From: JAAZPG01 sp012797375
Lineage (GTDB): Bacteria > Acidobacteriota > Aminicenantia > Aminicenantales > UBA4085
Direction of reading: 5' to 3'
NCBI GenBank assembly: GCA_937868205.1
Contig: CALMMC010000006.1
Span: 1-29,491, forward strand
Length of the DNA: 29,491 bases
In this document: positions 8,085-15,438 of the stretch, in pieces
How positions within the stretch are numbered: position 1 is the stretch's first letter
Layout: every line of letters begins with the position of its first letter
Program-made: the position numbers and the translations under genes
Notes under the pieces: model-generated
Database searches by the model: none
Told to the model about the DNA's origin: nothing
The model's input: the letters and a program-made list of their open reading frames with translations, nothing else

Positions 8085-9167
8085 TCAGAGGGGCGACGGA
8101 ACGGCGGCCGCCGGGAAGACGCCGGGCAAAGCTTCGCCGCACTGCGGACACCGGCCGTTTAAGAGCCGGTTTTCCATCACCTCGAACCCGCGCCGGCGGA
8201 TGAGCGTCGTCCGGCAGCGGGGACAGCGCGTCGGCTCGATTTCCCCCGAGATGTTCCCCGTGTAGATGAAACGGAGACCCTTTTCCCGGCCGATGTCGGC
8301 CGCCCGGCGGAGAGTCTCGATCGGCGTCGGGACGGCTTCCCGGTACTCGTAATCCGGGTGGAAGCGGCTGATGTGCCAGGGGATGTCGCGGTCGACATCG
8401 GCCAGGAACCGGGCGATGTCGCGCAGCTCCGCCTCGCCGTCATTGAGGCCGGGGACGACCAGGGTCGTCACCTCGACCCAAATCCCCAGCCGCCGCATCA
8501 GGGCGATCGTGTCGCAGACGGGCTGGAGCCGGGCGCCGCAGATTTTCCGGTAGCTTTCGTCGCGGAAGAATTTGAGATCGACGTTGGCCGCGTCGAGAAA
8601 AGGACGGATCACCTTGACCGCCTCCGCCGTCAGGTAACCGTTGGTCACGAACGTGCTCATCAGGCCGGCCGCCCGGCCGAGGACGGCCGTGTCGAGGGCG
8701 TATTCGTAAAAAATCGTCGGCTCCGTATAGGTGAAGGAAAGGCTCCGGCAGCCGTTGGCCACGGCCAGGCGGACGATGTCGCCGGGGGCCAAGCGGCGGC
8801 CTCCGGACGCGCGGCCGTCGATCGGGCGCAGCTGCGAAATCTGCCAGTTTTGGCAGAAGCGGCAGCGGAAGTTGCATCCGGCCGCGGCGATCGAAAAAGC
8901 CGTCGATCCGGGGAAAAAATGGAAAAACGGCTTTTTCTCGATGGGATCGGCCCCGGCGCTCACCACCTCGCCGTACGCCCGGGTGACGAGCCGGCCGGCC
9001 CGGTTTTCCCGGACTCCGCAAACGCCGAAATGGCCGGGATGAATCTCGCAGCGGTGGGCGCACAAGGCGCAGCGGACGGCGTTGTCCCCGGCCGTCGACC
9101 AGAGGCGCGCCTTATGGACGCCGGTTGAATCCCCGGTTTCGTCGTCGAATGAAAACCGCCTCACCAT
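8085..9167 (-). CDS. amrS: AmrS-type radical SAM enzyme (AmmeMemoRadiSam system)
   Basis: 360 residues. Radical SAM cluster cysteines are Cys98, Cys102 and Cys105 (AGCNFRCRFCQNW). An N-terminal cysteine set (Cys33, 36, 40, 50 in CALCAHRC...GVC) and a C-terminal zinc-ribbon-like pair of CxxC motifs (RCPRC, RCPQC) frame the barrel, as in the AmrS family; SFTYTEPTIFYEYALDT is a strong family match, as is WHISRFHPDY. Substrate is not established for the family. The usual partners AMMECR1 and Memo are not in the window. An older reading would be pyruvate formate-lyase activating enzyme, but no formate lyase is nearby. Start ATG 9167 has GAGAGAGG upstream. Confidence 0.9.
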   Translation of the reverse strand: MVRRFSFDDETGDSTGVHKARLWSTAGDNAVRCALCAHRCEIHPGHFGVCGVRENRAGRLVTRAYGEVVSAGADPIEKKPFFHFFPGSTAFSIAAAGCNFRCRFCQNWQISQLRPIDGRASGGRRLAPGDIVRLAVANGCRSLSFTYTEPTIFYEYALDTAVLGRAAGLMSTFVTNGYLTAEAVKVIRPFLDAANVDLKFFRDESYRKICGARLQPVCDTIALMRRLGIWVEVTTLVVPGLNDGEAELRDIARFLADVDRDIPWHISRFHPDYEYREAVPTPIETLRRAADIGREKGLRFIYTGNISGEIEPTRCPRCRTTLIRRRGFEVMENRLLNGRCPQCGEALPGVFPAAAVPSPL

Positions 9168-9211
9168 GATCCCGGCCTCTCTCCGCCGGTTGGACGGATG
9201 GTCATGTTTTT

Positions 9212-9240
9212 ATTGTAGTCGAAACCGAAGCCCGCTTCAA
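9212..9240 (-). promoter_or_regulatory. Predicted promoter for amrS
   Basis: On the minus strand, TTGAAG (9240-9235), a 17-base spacer and TACAAT (9217-9212). It lies in the 96-base gap behind nth, so amrS (and perhaps thyX) can be transcribed apart from the Fe-S operon. Confidence 0.45.
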
Positions 9241-9263
9241 AGCCGCCGGCCGCCCGGAGGCGT

Positions 9264-9956
9264 TCATCGCGGCCGCGGCGACGATGGAAAAGGGCAGCCG
9301 GGCCGGAGGGGGCAGGCCCCGCAGTCCGGCTTACGGGCCCGGCAGACCGCCCGGCCGTGGCTGACCACCCAGAAATTGAAATCGCCCCAATGCTTCCGGG
9401 GAACGAGGCGGAGGAGATCCCGCTCGATTTTCACCGGATCCTCGTGTCCGCTCAGCCCCAGCCGCCGGGAGACCCGGCCGACGTGGACGTCGACGGCGAT
9501 CCCTTCGTTTTTATGAAAGGCGTTGCTCAAGACGATGTTGGCCGTTTTCCGGGCGACGCCGGGAAGCGTCAAGAGCTCGTCCATGGTCGCCGGGACCTCG
9601 CCCCCGAAGTCGTCGAGGATTTTACGGGCCGCTCCGCGGATGTTCCGAGCCTTATTGCGGAAAAAGCCGGTCGAGCGGATGTCGTTTTCCAGAACGCCCG
9701 GACCGGCTTCGGCGTAAGCCCGGGCGTCGGGATATTTCTTGAACAATCCCGGGGTGACCAGGTTGACCCGCTTGTCCGTGCACTGAGCCGAAAGGATCGT
9801 CGCCACCAGCATTTCCAGCGGCGTCCGGAAATGGAGGAAGGGCTTCGGATCCGGGTATTCCCTCTTCAGGATCCGGATGATTTCCGGAAGGCGGTCTGCC
9901 GCTGGAAGAGGCGTTCCGTCCTTTCCTTTTTCGCGGGAACTCTCCGCTTTCGTCAT
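9264..9956 (-). CDS. nth: Endonuclease III
   Basis: 230 residues. A base-excision repair glycosylase/AP lyase for oxidised pyrimidines. Helix-hairpin-helix LPGVARKTAN at 131-140 holds the catalytic Lys137, and VDVHVGR holds Asp156. The [4Fe-4S] loop is complete: Cys205, Cys212, Cys215, Cys221 with C-x6-C-x2-C-x5-C spacing. SAQCTDKRVN near 56 is typical. An N-terminal extension of about 20 residues is polar and may be partly untranslated if a later start is used. It follows nadA with 16 bases between and is probably the last gene of the Fe-S operon. Confidence 0.96.
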   Translation of the reverse strand: MTKAESSREKGKDGTPLPAADRLPEIIRILKREYPDPKPFLHFRTPLEMLVATILSAQCTDKRVNLVTPGLFKKYPDARAYAEAGPGVLENDIRSTGFFRNKARNIRGAARKILDDFGGEVPATMDELLTLPGVARKTANIVLSNAFHKNEGIAVDVHVGRVSRRLGLSGHEDPVKIERDLLRLVPRKHWGDFNFWVVSHGRAVCRARKPDCGACPLRPGCPFPSSPRPR

Positions 9957-9972
9957 TTCGGGCTCGGGGTCC

Positions 9973-10899
9973 TCAAAGCCGGATCATCCGCTCGATGGCC
10001 CGCCGGGCTCGGGCGGCGATCTCCGGCGGAACGGTCACCCGGGGGGCCATCGTCTCCAGGGCGACGGCGATTTTCGGCAGCGTGACCTTTTTCATGTTCG
10101 GACATAAGGCGTTTTCCTTCACCGGAAAGAACCTTTTGTCCGGATGGTCCCGGCGGAGGCGGTGAAGCATCCCGCATTCGGTCGCGATGATCACGTCGGC
10201 GGCCGCGGAGGCCGCCGCCTCCCGGACCATGCCGCCGGTCGAGAGGACGCGGTCGGCCAGGTCCAGGACCTCTGGACGGCATTCGGGATGAGCCCAGAGG
10301 ACGGCTCCCGGATGCCGGGTCCGGGCCGCCGCAACGTCCCGGGGAAGGATGCCCTGGTGGACATGGCACCAGCCGTCCCAGGCGATGATCCGCTTGGCCG
10401 TGCGGCGCTGGGTCCAAGCGGCCAGGTTCTTGTCCGGTCCGAAGAGGATCTCCTCTTCCGGAAGCGAGGCCACGACGGCGTCGGCGTTGGCCGACGTGCA
10501 GCAAAGGTCGGCTTCGGCCTTGGCCGCGGCCGACGTGTTGACATAGAGGACGACGGGCCGGCCGGGATATTGTTTTTTCCATTCGACCAGGTCTTCGGCC
10601 TCGAGCATGTCGGCCATCGGGCAGCCCGCGCCCTCGTCCGGCAGGAGGACGGTTTTATCCGGGGCGAGGAGGGCCGCGGTTTCGGCCATGAACCGGACGC
10701 CGCAGAAGACGATCACCCGCCCTTCGACCCCGGCGGCCTTCCGGCTGAGCTCCAGCGAGTCGCCGACGAAATCGGCGGCTTCCTGGACTTCGGGCCGCTG
10801 GTAATTGTGGGCGAGGAGGACGGCCTCGCGCTCCCGGGCCAGGTCCCGGACCCGCCGGATCCACGAGGAAGGGCCGGGAGGCGCCGGCGACGCGGTCAT
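9973..10899 (-). CDS. nadA: Quinolinate synthase
   Basis: 308 residues from ATG 10899, which lies four bases after the nifU stop; a longer open frame to 11160 is antisense-like noise over nifU. NadA condenses iminoaspartate with DHAP to quinolinate for NAD synthesis and needs one [4Fe-4S] cluster. Three ligands expected in the family are at Cys93 (GAGCPMADM), Cys207 (HPECRPEV) and Cys266 (ALCPNMKK). LLAHNYQRPEVQEAADFVGDS near 28 and VNTSAAAKA near 120 are strong family motifs. nadB and nadC are not in the window. Its place behind Fe-S assembly genes suits a cluster-dependent enzyme. Confidence 0.96.
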   Translation of the reverse strand: MTASPAPPGPSSWIRRVRDLAREREAVLLAHNYQRPEVQEAADFVGDSLELSRKAAGVEGRVIVFCGVRFMAETAALLAPDKTVLLPDEGAGCPMADMLEAEDLVEWKKQYPGRPVVLYVNTSAAAKAEADLCCTSANADAVVASLPEEEILFGPDKNLAAWTQRRTAKRIIAWDGWCHVHQGILPRDVAAARTRHPGAVLWAHPECRPEVLDLADRVLSTGGMVREAAASAAADVIIATECGMLHRLRRDHPDKRFFPVKENALCPNMKKVTLPKIAVALETMAPRVTVPPEIAARARRAIERMIRL

Positions 10900-10903
10900 G
10901 AAA

Positions 10904-11494
10904 TTACCGTTCGAGCTGCGCCCCGCAGTGGGTGCAGCGGGTTTCGGCCCCGTTGGTGTAAAGATGGCAATGGCCGCATTCGACGAGATCGAGGTCGCAG
11001 GTTTTGCAGGAACACATGTTCGGGGGACCTTGCACCGGCCCGTCGCAGTAAGGGCAGTGATCGGGGGCCGCTCCTTCCACGGCCCGGCCGGCGGCCGCTT
11101 CGGCGGCCGGTCCGGAGGCCGTTCCGGCCTTCCGGGCTTGGTAATTCTCCAGGGCGGCATGCAGGGCGTCCGCCCCCAGGTTGGAACAATGCATCTTGTT
11201 CTTGGGCAGGCCGCCGAGCTCCTCGGCTACTTTCTCGTTGGTGATGTCCATCGCCTCCTGGACCGTTTTCCCGAGGGCCATCTCCGAGACCATGCTCGAG
11301 ACGGCGATGGCCGCTCCGCAGCCGAATGTCTGGAACTTGATGTCGGTCAGCCGGTCGTCCTTGACCTTGACGTAGAAGGTCATCATGTCGCCGCAAACGG
11401 GATTGCCGACCTGGCCGACTCCGTCGGCGTCGGGGAGGGTGCCGACGTTCCGCGGGTTCTGGAAATGATCCATGACTTTATCGGAATAAATCAT
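10904..11494 (-). CDS. nifU: NifU/IscU-type Fe-S scaffold with nine-cysteine C-terminal tail
   Basis: 196 residues. Residues 1-122 are an IscU fold with the three cluster cysteines Cys34 (NPVCGDMM), Cys59 (FGCGAA) and Cys103 (MHCSNL) plus Asp36. After an alanine-rich linker (124-143), residues 147-190 carry nine cysteines in CPYC, CSCKTC, CGHC and CTHC, looking like one or two zinc ribbons or a rubredoxin-like metal site. Typical NifU instead has a [2Fe-2S] domain and an Nfu domain; here Nfu is a separate gene upstream. The start overlaps the nifS stop (ATGA, 11491-11494), so scaffold and sulfur partner are coupled. Confidence 0.9.
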   Translation of the reverse strand: MIYSDKVMDHFQNPRNVGTLPDADGVGQVGNPVCGDMMTFYVKVKDDRLTDIKFQTFGCGAAIAVSSMVSEMALGKTVQEAMDITNEKVAEELGGLPKNKMHCSNLGADALHAALENYQARKAGTASGPAAEAAAGRAVEGAAPDHCPYCDGPVQGPPNMCSCKTCDLDLVECGHCHLYTNGAETRCTHCGAQLER

Positions 11495-12678
11495 CGACGG
11501 GTCTCCTTCAGAAACTCGGTGTAAAGAGGGGACATATCCCGTAAACGCTGAACGACGGGCGGGAAGGCGTCCATCACGGCGTCGATGTCGGTTTCCGAGG
11601 TCGTTTCGACCAAACTGAAAATCAACGACCCTTGGGCCAGGGCGTGGTCCAGCCCCATGGCCAGCAGGACGTGGGAAACCTTGAGCGACTTGGACGTGCA
11701 GGCCGAGAAGCTCGAGGCCGCGATCCCCTTGAAATCGAGGCTGAGCAGCAAGGACTCTCCCTCGACGAATTCGACGCAGAAGCTGGCATGATAAGGAAGC
11801 CGGTGCTCCCGGGACCCGGTCGGGTGGACGCGCTCGACCCGCCGAGGCAGGCCGTCCAGAAGCCGGTCGCGAAGGGCCGTCATGCAGGCCGTCCGTTCCG
11901 GCATCGCCGCGGCCGCCAAGCGGGCGGCCTCACCCATCCCGGCGATCGCCGGCACGTCCTCGGTCCCGCCGCGCCGGCCGCCTTCCTGGACTCCCCCTTC
12001 GATTTGAGGAACGAGCTTCGTTCCCTTTCTCAGAAACAAGGCGGCGCTCCCTCGAGGCCCGTAGAACGCGTTTCCGGAAAGGCTCAGGGCGTCCACGCCC
12101 AGGGCTTCGACGTCCAGGGGGATATTCCCCGCGGCCGCGACGGCGTCGGTATGGACGAGCACGCCGGGAGACTTGGCTTTGACCGCCCGGACGATCTCGG
12201 CGATCGGCTCGATCGTTCCGACTTCGGAATTGGCGGTCATCACGGAAACGAGGATCGTATCTTCGCGGAGGGCGCCGGCAACGGCGGCCGGATCGACCCG
12301 TCCTTGACGATCGACCGGGACGATTGTCGCCTGGAAGCCGGATTTCTCGAGGGTTTTGACCGGATTCAGGACGGACGCGTGCTCGACGGCCGAGACGACG
12401 AGATGATTCCCCTTGGCCCGCTGGGCTTGGGCCAGGCCTTTGACCGCGAGGTTGTTGGCTTCGGTCCCGCTGGCCGTGAAGATGATTTCCGGCGGGGCGG
12501 CCCCGATCAGGGCGGCCACCCGCTCCCGGCTTTCCTCCACGGCCTCTGCCGCCGCCTGGCCGTCGGAATGAAGGCTTTGCGGGTTGCCGAATCCGGCCTC
12601 CAAGAACGGACGCATTTTCTCCAGCACGCCGGGCGCCAGGGGGGCGGCGGCGATGTGATCGAGATAAACGCGTTTCAT
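11491..12678 (-). CDS. nifS: NifS/IscS-family cysteine desulfurase homologue lacking the PLP lysine
   Basis: 395 residues, full length, fold type I aminotransferase class V. Family motifs are clear: YLDHIAAAP, SGTEANNLAVKG, VEHASVLNP with His100, HTDAV with Asp178, and the sulfur-carrying Cys327 in SFSACTSKSL. However, where desulfurases have His-Lys before xYGPKG, this protein has Asn203-Ala204 (SLSGNAFYGPRG), read directly from the DNA. The usual Gln two to three residues after the Asp is Ala181, and the substrate Arg of IRFSLG is replaced (LIFSLVETT). It therefore probably cannot form the PLP Schiff base. A. fulgidus IscS is a known relative without this lysine. It may act as a sulfide or persulfide carrier/scaffold for NifU. 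No frameshift or stop suggests decay. Confidence 0.88.
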   Translation of the reverse strand: MKRVYLDHIAAAPLAPGVLEKMRPFLEAGFGNPQSLHSDGQAAAEAVEESRERVAALIGAAPPEIIFTASGTEANNLAVKGLAQAQRAKGNHLVVSAVEHASVLNPVKTLEKSGFQATIVPVDRQGRVDPAAVAGALREDTILVSVMTANSEVGTIEPIAEIVRAVKAKSPGVLVHTDAVAAAGNIPLDVEALGVDALSLSGNAFYGPRGSAALFLRKGTKLVPQIEGGVQEGGRRGGTEDVPAIAGMGEAARLAAAAMPERTACMTALRDRLLDGLPRRVERVHPTGSREHRLPYHASFCVEFVEGESLLLSLDFKGIAASSFSACTSKSLKVSHVLLAMGLDHALAQGSLIFSLVETTSETDIDAVMDAFPPVVQRLRDMSPLYTEFLKETRR

Positions 12679-12701
12679 CGGCGGCCGGGAAAAGCGGGCG
12701 G

Positions 12702-12923
12702 TCAGAGGGAGACGACTTCCTTGACCTCCGGAACTTCCTTTTTGAGGATCCGCTCGATGCCCATCTTCAAGGTCATCTGGGACATCGGGCAGCCGCCGCA
12801 GGCGCCTTTCAAGCGCACCTTGACCACGCCGTCCGGATCGATCCCGACCAGCTCGACGTCCCCGCCGTCCATCTGCAGCTGGGGCCGTATTTTATTCAGA
12901 GCCGCTTCGACTTTATCTTTCAT
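12702..12923 (-). CDS. nfu: Nfu-type Fe-S carrier (NifU C-terminal domain protein)
   Basis: 73 residues, a single NifU-like C-terminal domain. It holds or transfers [4Fe-4S] clusters through CxxC at Cys42 and Cys45 (GACGGCPMS). IRPQLQMDGGDVELVGI is the expected first half. AAGGAGA sits five bases before ATG 12923. It is the first gene of the nfu-nifS-nifU-nadA-nth operon, 23 bases before nifS, behind a strong promoter, so the carrier is made together with its scaffold and two cluster-using enzymes. Confidence 0.95.
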   Translation of the reverse strand: MKDKVEAALNKIRPQLQMDGGDVELVGIDPDGVVKVRLKGACGGCPMSQMTLKMGIERILKKEVPEVKEVVSL

Positions 12924-12954
12924 GGAATTCTCCTTGATAAGGTCCCCATAATAT

Positions 12955-12972
12955 AATCGCTTCGATTCGATT
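12955..12972 (-). promoter_or_regulatory. Small inverted repeat in the nfu leader
   Basis: AATCG and CGATT arms separated by eight bases lie within the predicted 68-base leader, with a CGATT tandem copy inside. It may be an operator for an Fe-S regulator or a chance repeat; it does not match a site I can name. Confidence 0.2.
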
Positions 12973-12997
12973 TTTCCAGTTATTATTTCCTAGTATT

Positions 12998-13026
12998 CTT
13001 ATAGGCTTTATCCACGCCGATGTCAA
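12998..13026 (-). promoter_or_regulatory. Strong sigma70-type promoter for the Fe-S operon
   Basis: On the minus strand, a perfect TTGACA (13026-13021), exactly 17 bases, and TATAAG (13003-12998). Predicted transcript start is near 12991. It is the closest match to consensus in the window and stands in an AT-rich island in otherwise GC-rich DNA. Confidence 0.75.
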
Positions 13027-13154
13027 GCCCCGCCGTCCGGGATCGATCGCCGCGGCGGCCAGGCGGGCGGCCGGCCGCCGGGATTGTTCCCATCGGGGAT
13101 GAAATCTTCGCGAGGGACGGCCGGGCTTCGCGTCCCCCCAAGGCAAAAGGAGCG

Positions 13155-13188
13155 TCCCCGTTCCGGGGAGCCGGATATCCGGCGGCTC
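13155..13188 (-). terminator. Possible terminator hairpins after nrdJ
   Basis: Two neighbouring hairpins: a 12-base palindrome CCGGATATCCGG at 13171-13182 inside GAGCCG/CGGCTC arms, and TCCCCG-TTC-CGGGGA at 13155-13169. On the minus strand a modest CTCCTTTT follows. There is no long T run, so efficiency is doubtful. Confidence 0.35.
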
Positions 13189-13211
13189 TCAAGGACGGCG
13201 ACAGGCCGTCG

Positions 13212-15305
13212 TCACGAGCACTTGTTCCAGCCGCAATTGGGACAGACGGGGCATTTCTCGTCGGGCAGGGTCGCTCCGCACTGCTTGCATTGCGACTGGT
13301 ACATGTCCCGCGCGCCGTTTTTCGCCGCCCCGAAATGCCGTTCCAGGACCCGGGCGACGGCGTCCGGGATCGAGGTGACGAGCCCCCCCTCGGTGAAAAT
13401 CGGCTCCGATCCCCCGATTCCCTTGAGCTGGGAGACCAGTTCCTTGGGATCGACCCCGCTTCGGAGGGCCAAGGAAAGTAACCGGCCGATGGCCTCGGCG
13501 TCGGCCATGGTCGAATACCCGCTCTTGCCGATCGAGGCGAAAACCTCAAACGGCTTCTGGTTGAAGAACGTGATGGTGATATAGAGATTGCCGAATCCGG
13601 TCTTGATCTTGTCCGTGACCGAGGTCAAGGTGTCCGGCCGCTCCTCCGGAATCCTCGGGGCCGGCCCGCTTGCCTTGACCAGGACCTGCTCCTCGCGGCA
13701 GCCGTCTCGGTAGATCGTGATTCCCTTCGTCTTCAGGTCGAAAGCCCGGAGATAGGCCGTTTCGACATCCTTCAGCGAGGCCGCGTGGGGCAGGTTGATG
13801 GTCTTGGAGACGGAGTTGTCGACATGCTTCTGGAAGGCCGCCTGCATCCGGAGATGGGCCTCGGGGGAGATGTCGTGGGCCGTGACGAAATACGCCGGGG
13901 GCTCCTTTCCGGGGTTTTTCTCCGCCCATTCGGCGTACAAGGGATGGACATCCTTGAGCTCGGCGTCCAGGATGCGGGAGGTGAAGGTGAAGGCGAAGAC
14001 CGGCTCGATGCTCGAGGAACAGCCGGCGATCCGGGAAATCGTCCCGGTCGGGGCGATGGTTAAAACCGTCGCGTTCCGCATCCGGCGGCCCTTGTAGATC
14101 GACTTGGCGATGTTCGGAAAGTCGCCGCGGATTTTCGCCAGACGGGAGGATTCCTCCTCGGCCCGGGCCCGGAGAAACGCCGCGATCTTATCGGCCAGGG
14201 CCAAGGCCTCGGGGGAGTCGTAGCGGATCTTCCTCTTGATCAGGAGGTCGGCCCAGCCCATCACCCCGAGCCCGATCCGTCGGTTGCCCTTGGACATCGC
14301 CTCGATCTCGGGAAGGGGGTATTTGTTGACGTCGATGACATCGTCCAGGAAGCGGACGGCCGCGGCGATCACCCCGGCGAAGCGGTCCCAGTCGAACCCG
14401 TCCTTTCCGGCCGGGGCGAAAAAGTTGGCCAGGTTGATCGACCCGAGGTTGCAGGACTCGTAGGGATGAAGGGGCTGCTCCCCGCAGGGATTCGTCGCCG
14501 CGATCGGCCCCTGGCTCCGCGTCGGATTGGCCTTGTTGATCCGGTCGATGAAAATCAATCCCGGATCGCCGATCGCCCAGGCCGATTCGACGATCATCCG
14601 GAAGATCTTGCGGGCGTCCTTGCGGTCGACGGCCTTTTTCGAGCGGGGGTCGAAGATCTCGTAGCTGGTTCCTTTCTTGACCGCCTCCATGAAGGCGTCC
14701 GTGGCCGCCACCGAGATGTTGAAATTGCCGACGCTCCGGCCGTCCTTCTTCATCAGGATGAAGTTCTCGATGTCGGGATGGTCGACCCGAAGGATCCCCA
14801 TGTTGGCCCCCCGGCGCGTCCCCCCCTGCTTGACCGCCTCGGTCGCCGCGTCGATGACCTTCAGGAACGAGACCGGCCCCGAGGCGACTCCCTGGGTCCG
14901 GCGGACGAAGCTGCCGCGCGGCCGGAGCCGGCTGAAATCGAAGCCCGTTCCGCCGCCCTCCTTGTGCACCAGGGCGGCGTTCTTGACCGCGTCGAAAATG
15001 GATTCCATCGAATCCTCGATCGGCAGGACGAAGCAGGCGCTGAGACACATGTCCCGCCCCGCCCCGGTCAGGGTCGGGCTGTTGGGCAGGAAGTCGCGGG
15101 CCGTCATGAGGTCGAAAAATTTCCCCGCCCACGCTTCCCGGTCCCGGGCCGAGCGCTCAGCCGCGGCCACCGCCCGGGCGACGCGGAGAAAGAGATCGGC
15201 CGGTGACGCGTCGGCGAGCTCTCCCTTCTCGTTCTTGAGAAAATAACGGGCTTTGAGGATCCGAAGGGCGTTGGCCGAGAATCCGGCCGCGGCGGCGGTC
15301 GTCAT
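13212..15305 (-). CDS. nrdJ: Adenosylcobalamin-dependent (class II) ribonucleotide reductase
   Basis: 697 residues from ATG 15305 (ATG 15311 is also in frame; GGGGAG is 8 bases from the former and only 2 from the latter). Class II enzymes reduce NDP or NTP with a B12 radical and work with or without oxygen. Seen: PNSPTLTGAG and LSACFVLP with the first redox Cys, NPCGEQPLHPYESCNLGSINL with the NxCxE radical-site motif, APTGTISRIAGCSSSIEP, and a C-terminal zinc-ribbon-like cluster of cysteines (QCKQCG, KCPVCPNCG) including the reductant pair. The region PDTLTSVTDKIKTGFGNLYI is the NrdJ-specific C-terminal domain. It has its own promoter; with thyX it covers deoxynucleotide supply. Confidence 0.96.
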   Translation of the reverse strand: MTTAAAAGFSANALRILKARYFLKNEKGELADASPADLFLRVARAVAAAERSARDREAWAGKFFDLMTARDFLPNSPTLTGAGRDMCLSACFVLPIEDSMESIFDAVKNAALVHKEGGGTGFDFSRLRPRGSFVRRTQGVASGPVSFLKVIDAATEAVKQGGTRRGANMGILRVDHPDIENFILMKKDGRSVGNFNISVAATDAFMEAVKKGTSYEIFDPRSKKAVDRKDARKIFRMIVESAWAIGDPGLIFIDRINKANPTRSQGPIAATNPCGEQPLHPYESCNLGSINLANFFAPAGKDGFDWDRFAGVIAAAVRFLDDVIDVNKYPLPEIEAMSKGNRRIGLGVMGWADLLIKRKIRYDSPEALALADKIAAFLRARAEEESSRLAKIRGDFPNIAKSIYKGRRMRNATVLTIAPTGTISRIAGCSSSIEPVFAFTFTSRILDAELKDVHPLYAEWAEKNPGKEPPAYFVTAHDISPEAHLRMQAAFQKHVDNSVSKTINLPHAASLKDVETAYLRAFDLKTKGITIYRDGCREEQVLVKASGPAPRIPEERPDTLTSVTDKIKTGFGNLYITITFFNQKPFEVFASIGKSGYSTMADAEAIGRLLSLALRSGVDPKELVSQLKGIGGSEPIFTEGGLVTSIPDAVARVLERHFGAAKNGARDMYQSQCKQCGATLPDEKCPVCPNCGWNKCS

Positions 15306-15354
15306 GGGCATCGCTCCCCGGGCCGGGCGGCGGAAGCCGGCGGGCCCGCACGAT

Positions 15355-15372
15355 TATCATATTAAAATGATA
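15355..15372 (-). promoter_or_regulatory. Palindrome at the nrdJ transcription start
   Basis: TATCAT and ATGATA arms flank ATTAAA. The centre is just downstream of the nrdJ -10 box, covering the predicted start near 15371. It could bind a dimeric repressor or fold as a stem at the mRNA 5' end. It is not the NrdR box known from other bacteria. Confidence 0.45.
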
Positions 15373-15377
15373 GTATT

Positions 15378-15406
15378 AGTATACGCCTCTTCGGGCGATT
15401 TGCCAA
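15378..15406 (-). promoter_or_regulatory. Sigma70-type promoter for nrdJ
   Basis: Minus strand TTGGCA (15406-15401), 17-base spacer, TATACT (15383-15378). It separates nrdJ from the outer-membrane gene ending at 15439. Confidence 0.65.
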
Positions 15407-15438
15407 GACGGCCGCCGGCGGTCCGCCGGGACGGAGCC

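Noticed and set aside
11632..12951. 439-codon plus-strand frame over nifS and nfu
   Set aside because: Antisense shadow of well-supported genes; it runs across the nfu ribosome site.
13027..13211. Hidden small gene between nrdJ and the nfu promoter
   Set aside because: Frames there extend as shadows from neighbours and have no ribosome site or motif; only hairpins are visible.
15355..15372. NrdR or Fur box upstream of nrdJ
   Set aside because: The palindrome arms do not match the NrdR consensus, and the half-site order is opposite to Fur; kept only as an unassigned palindrome.
15415..15429. CCGGCGG-T-CCGCCGG hairpin after the barrel gene
   Set aside because: Good stem but a one-base loop and no T run; not convincing as a terminator.
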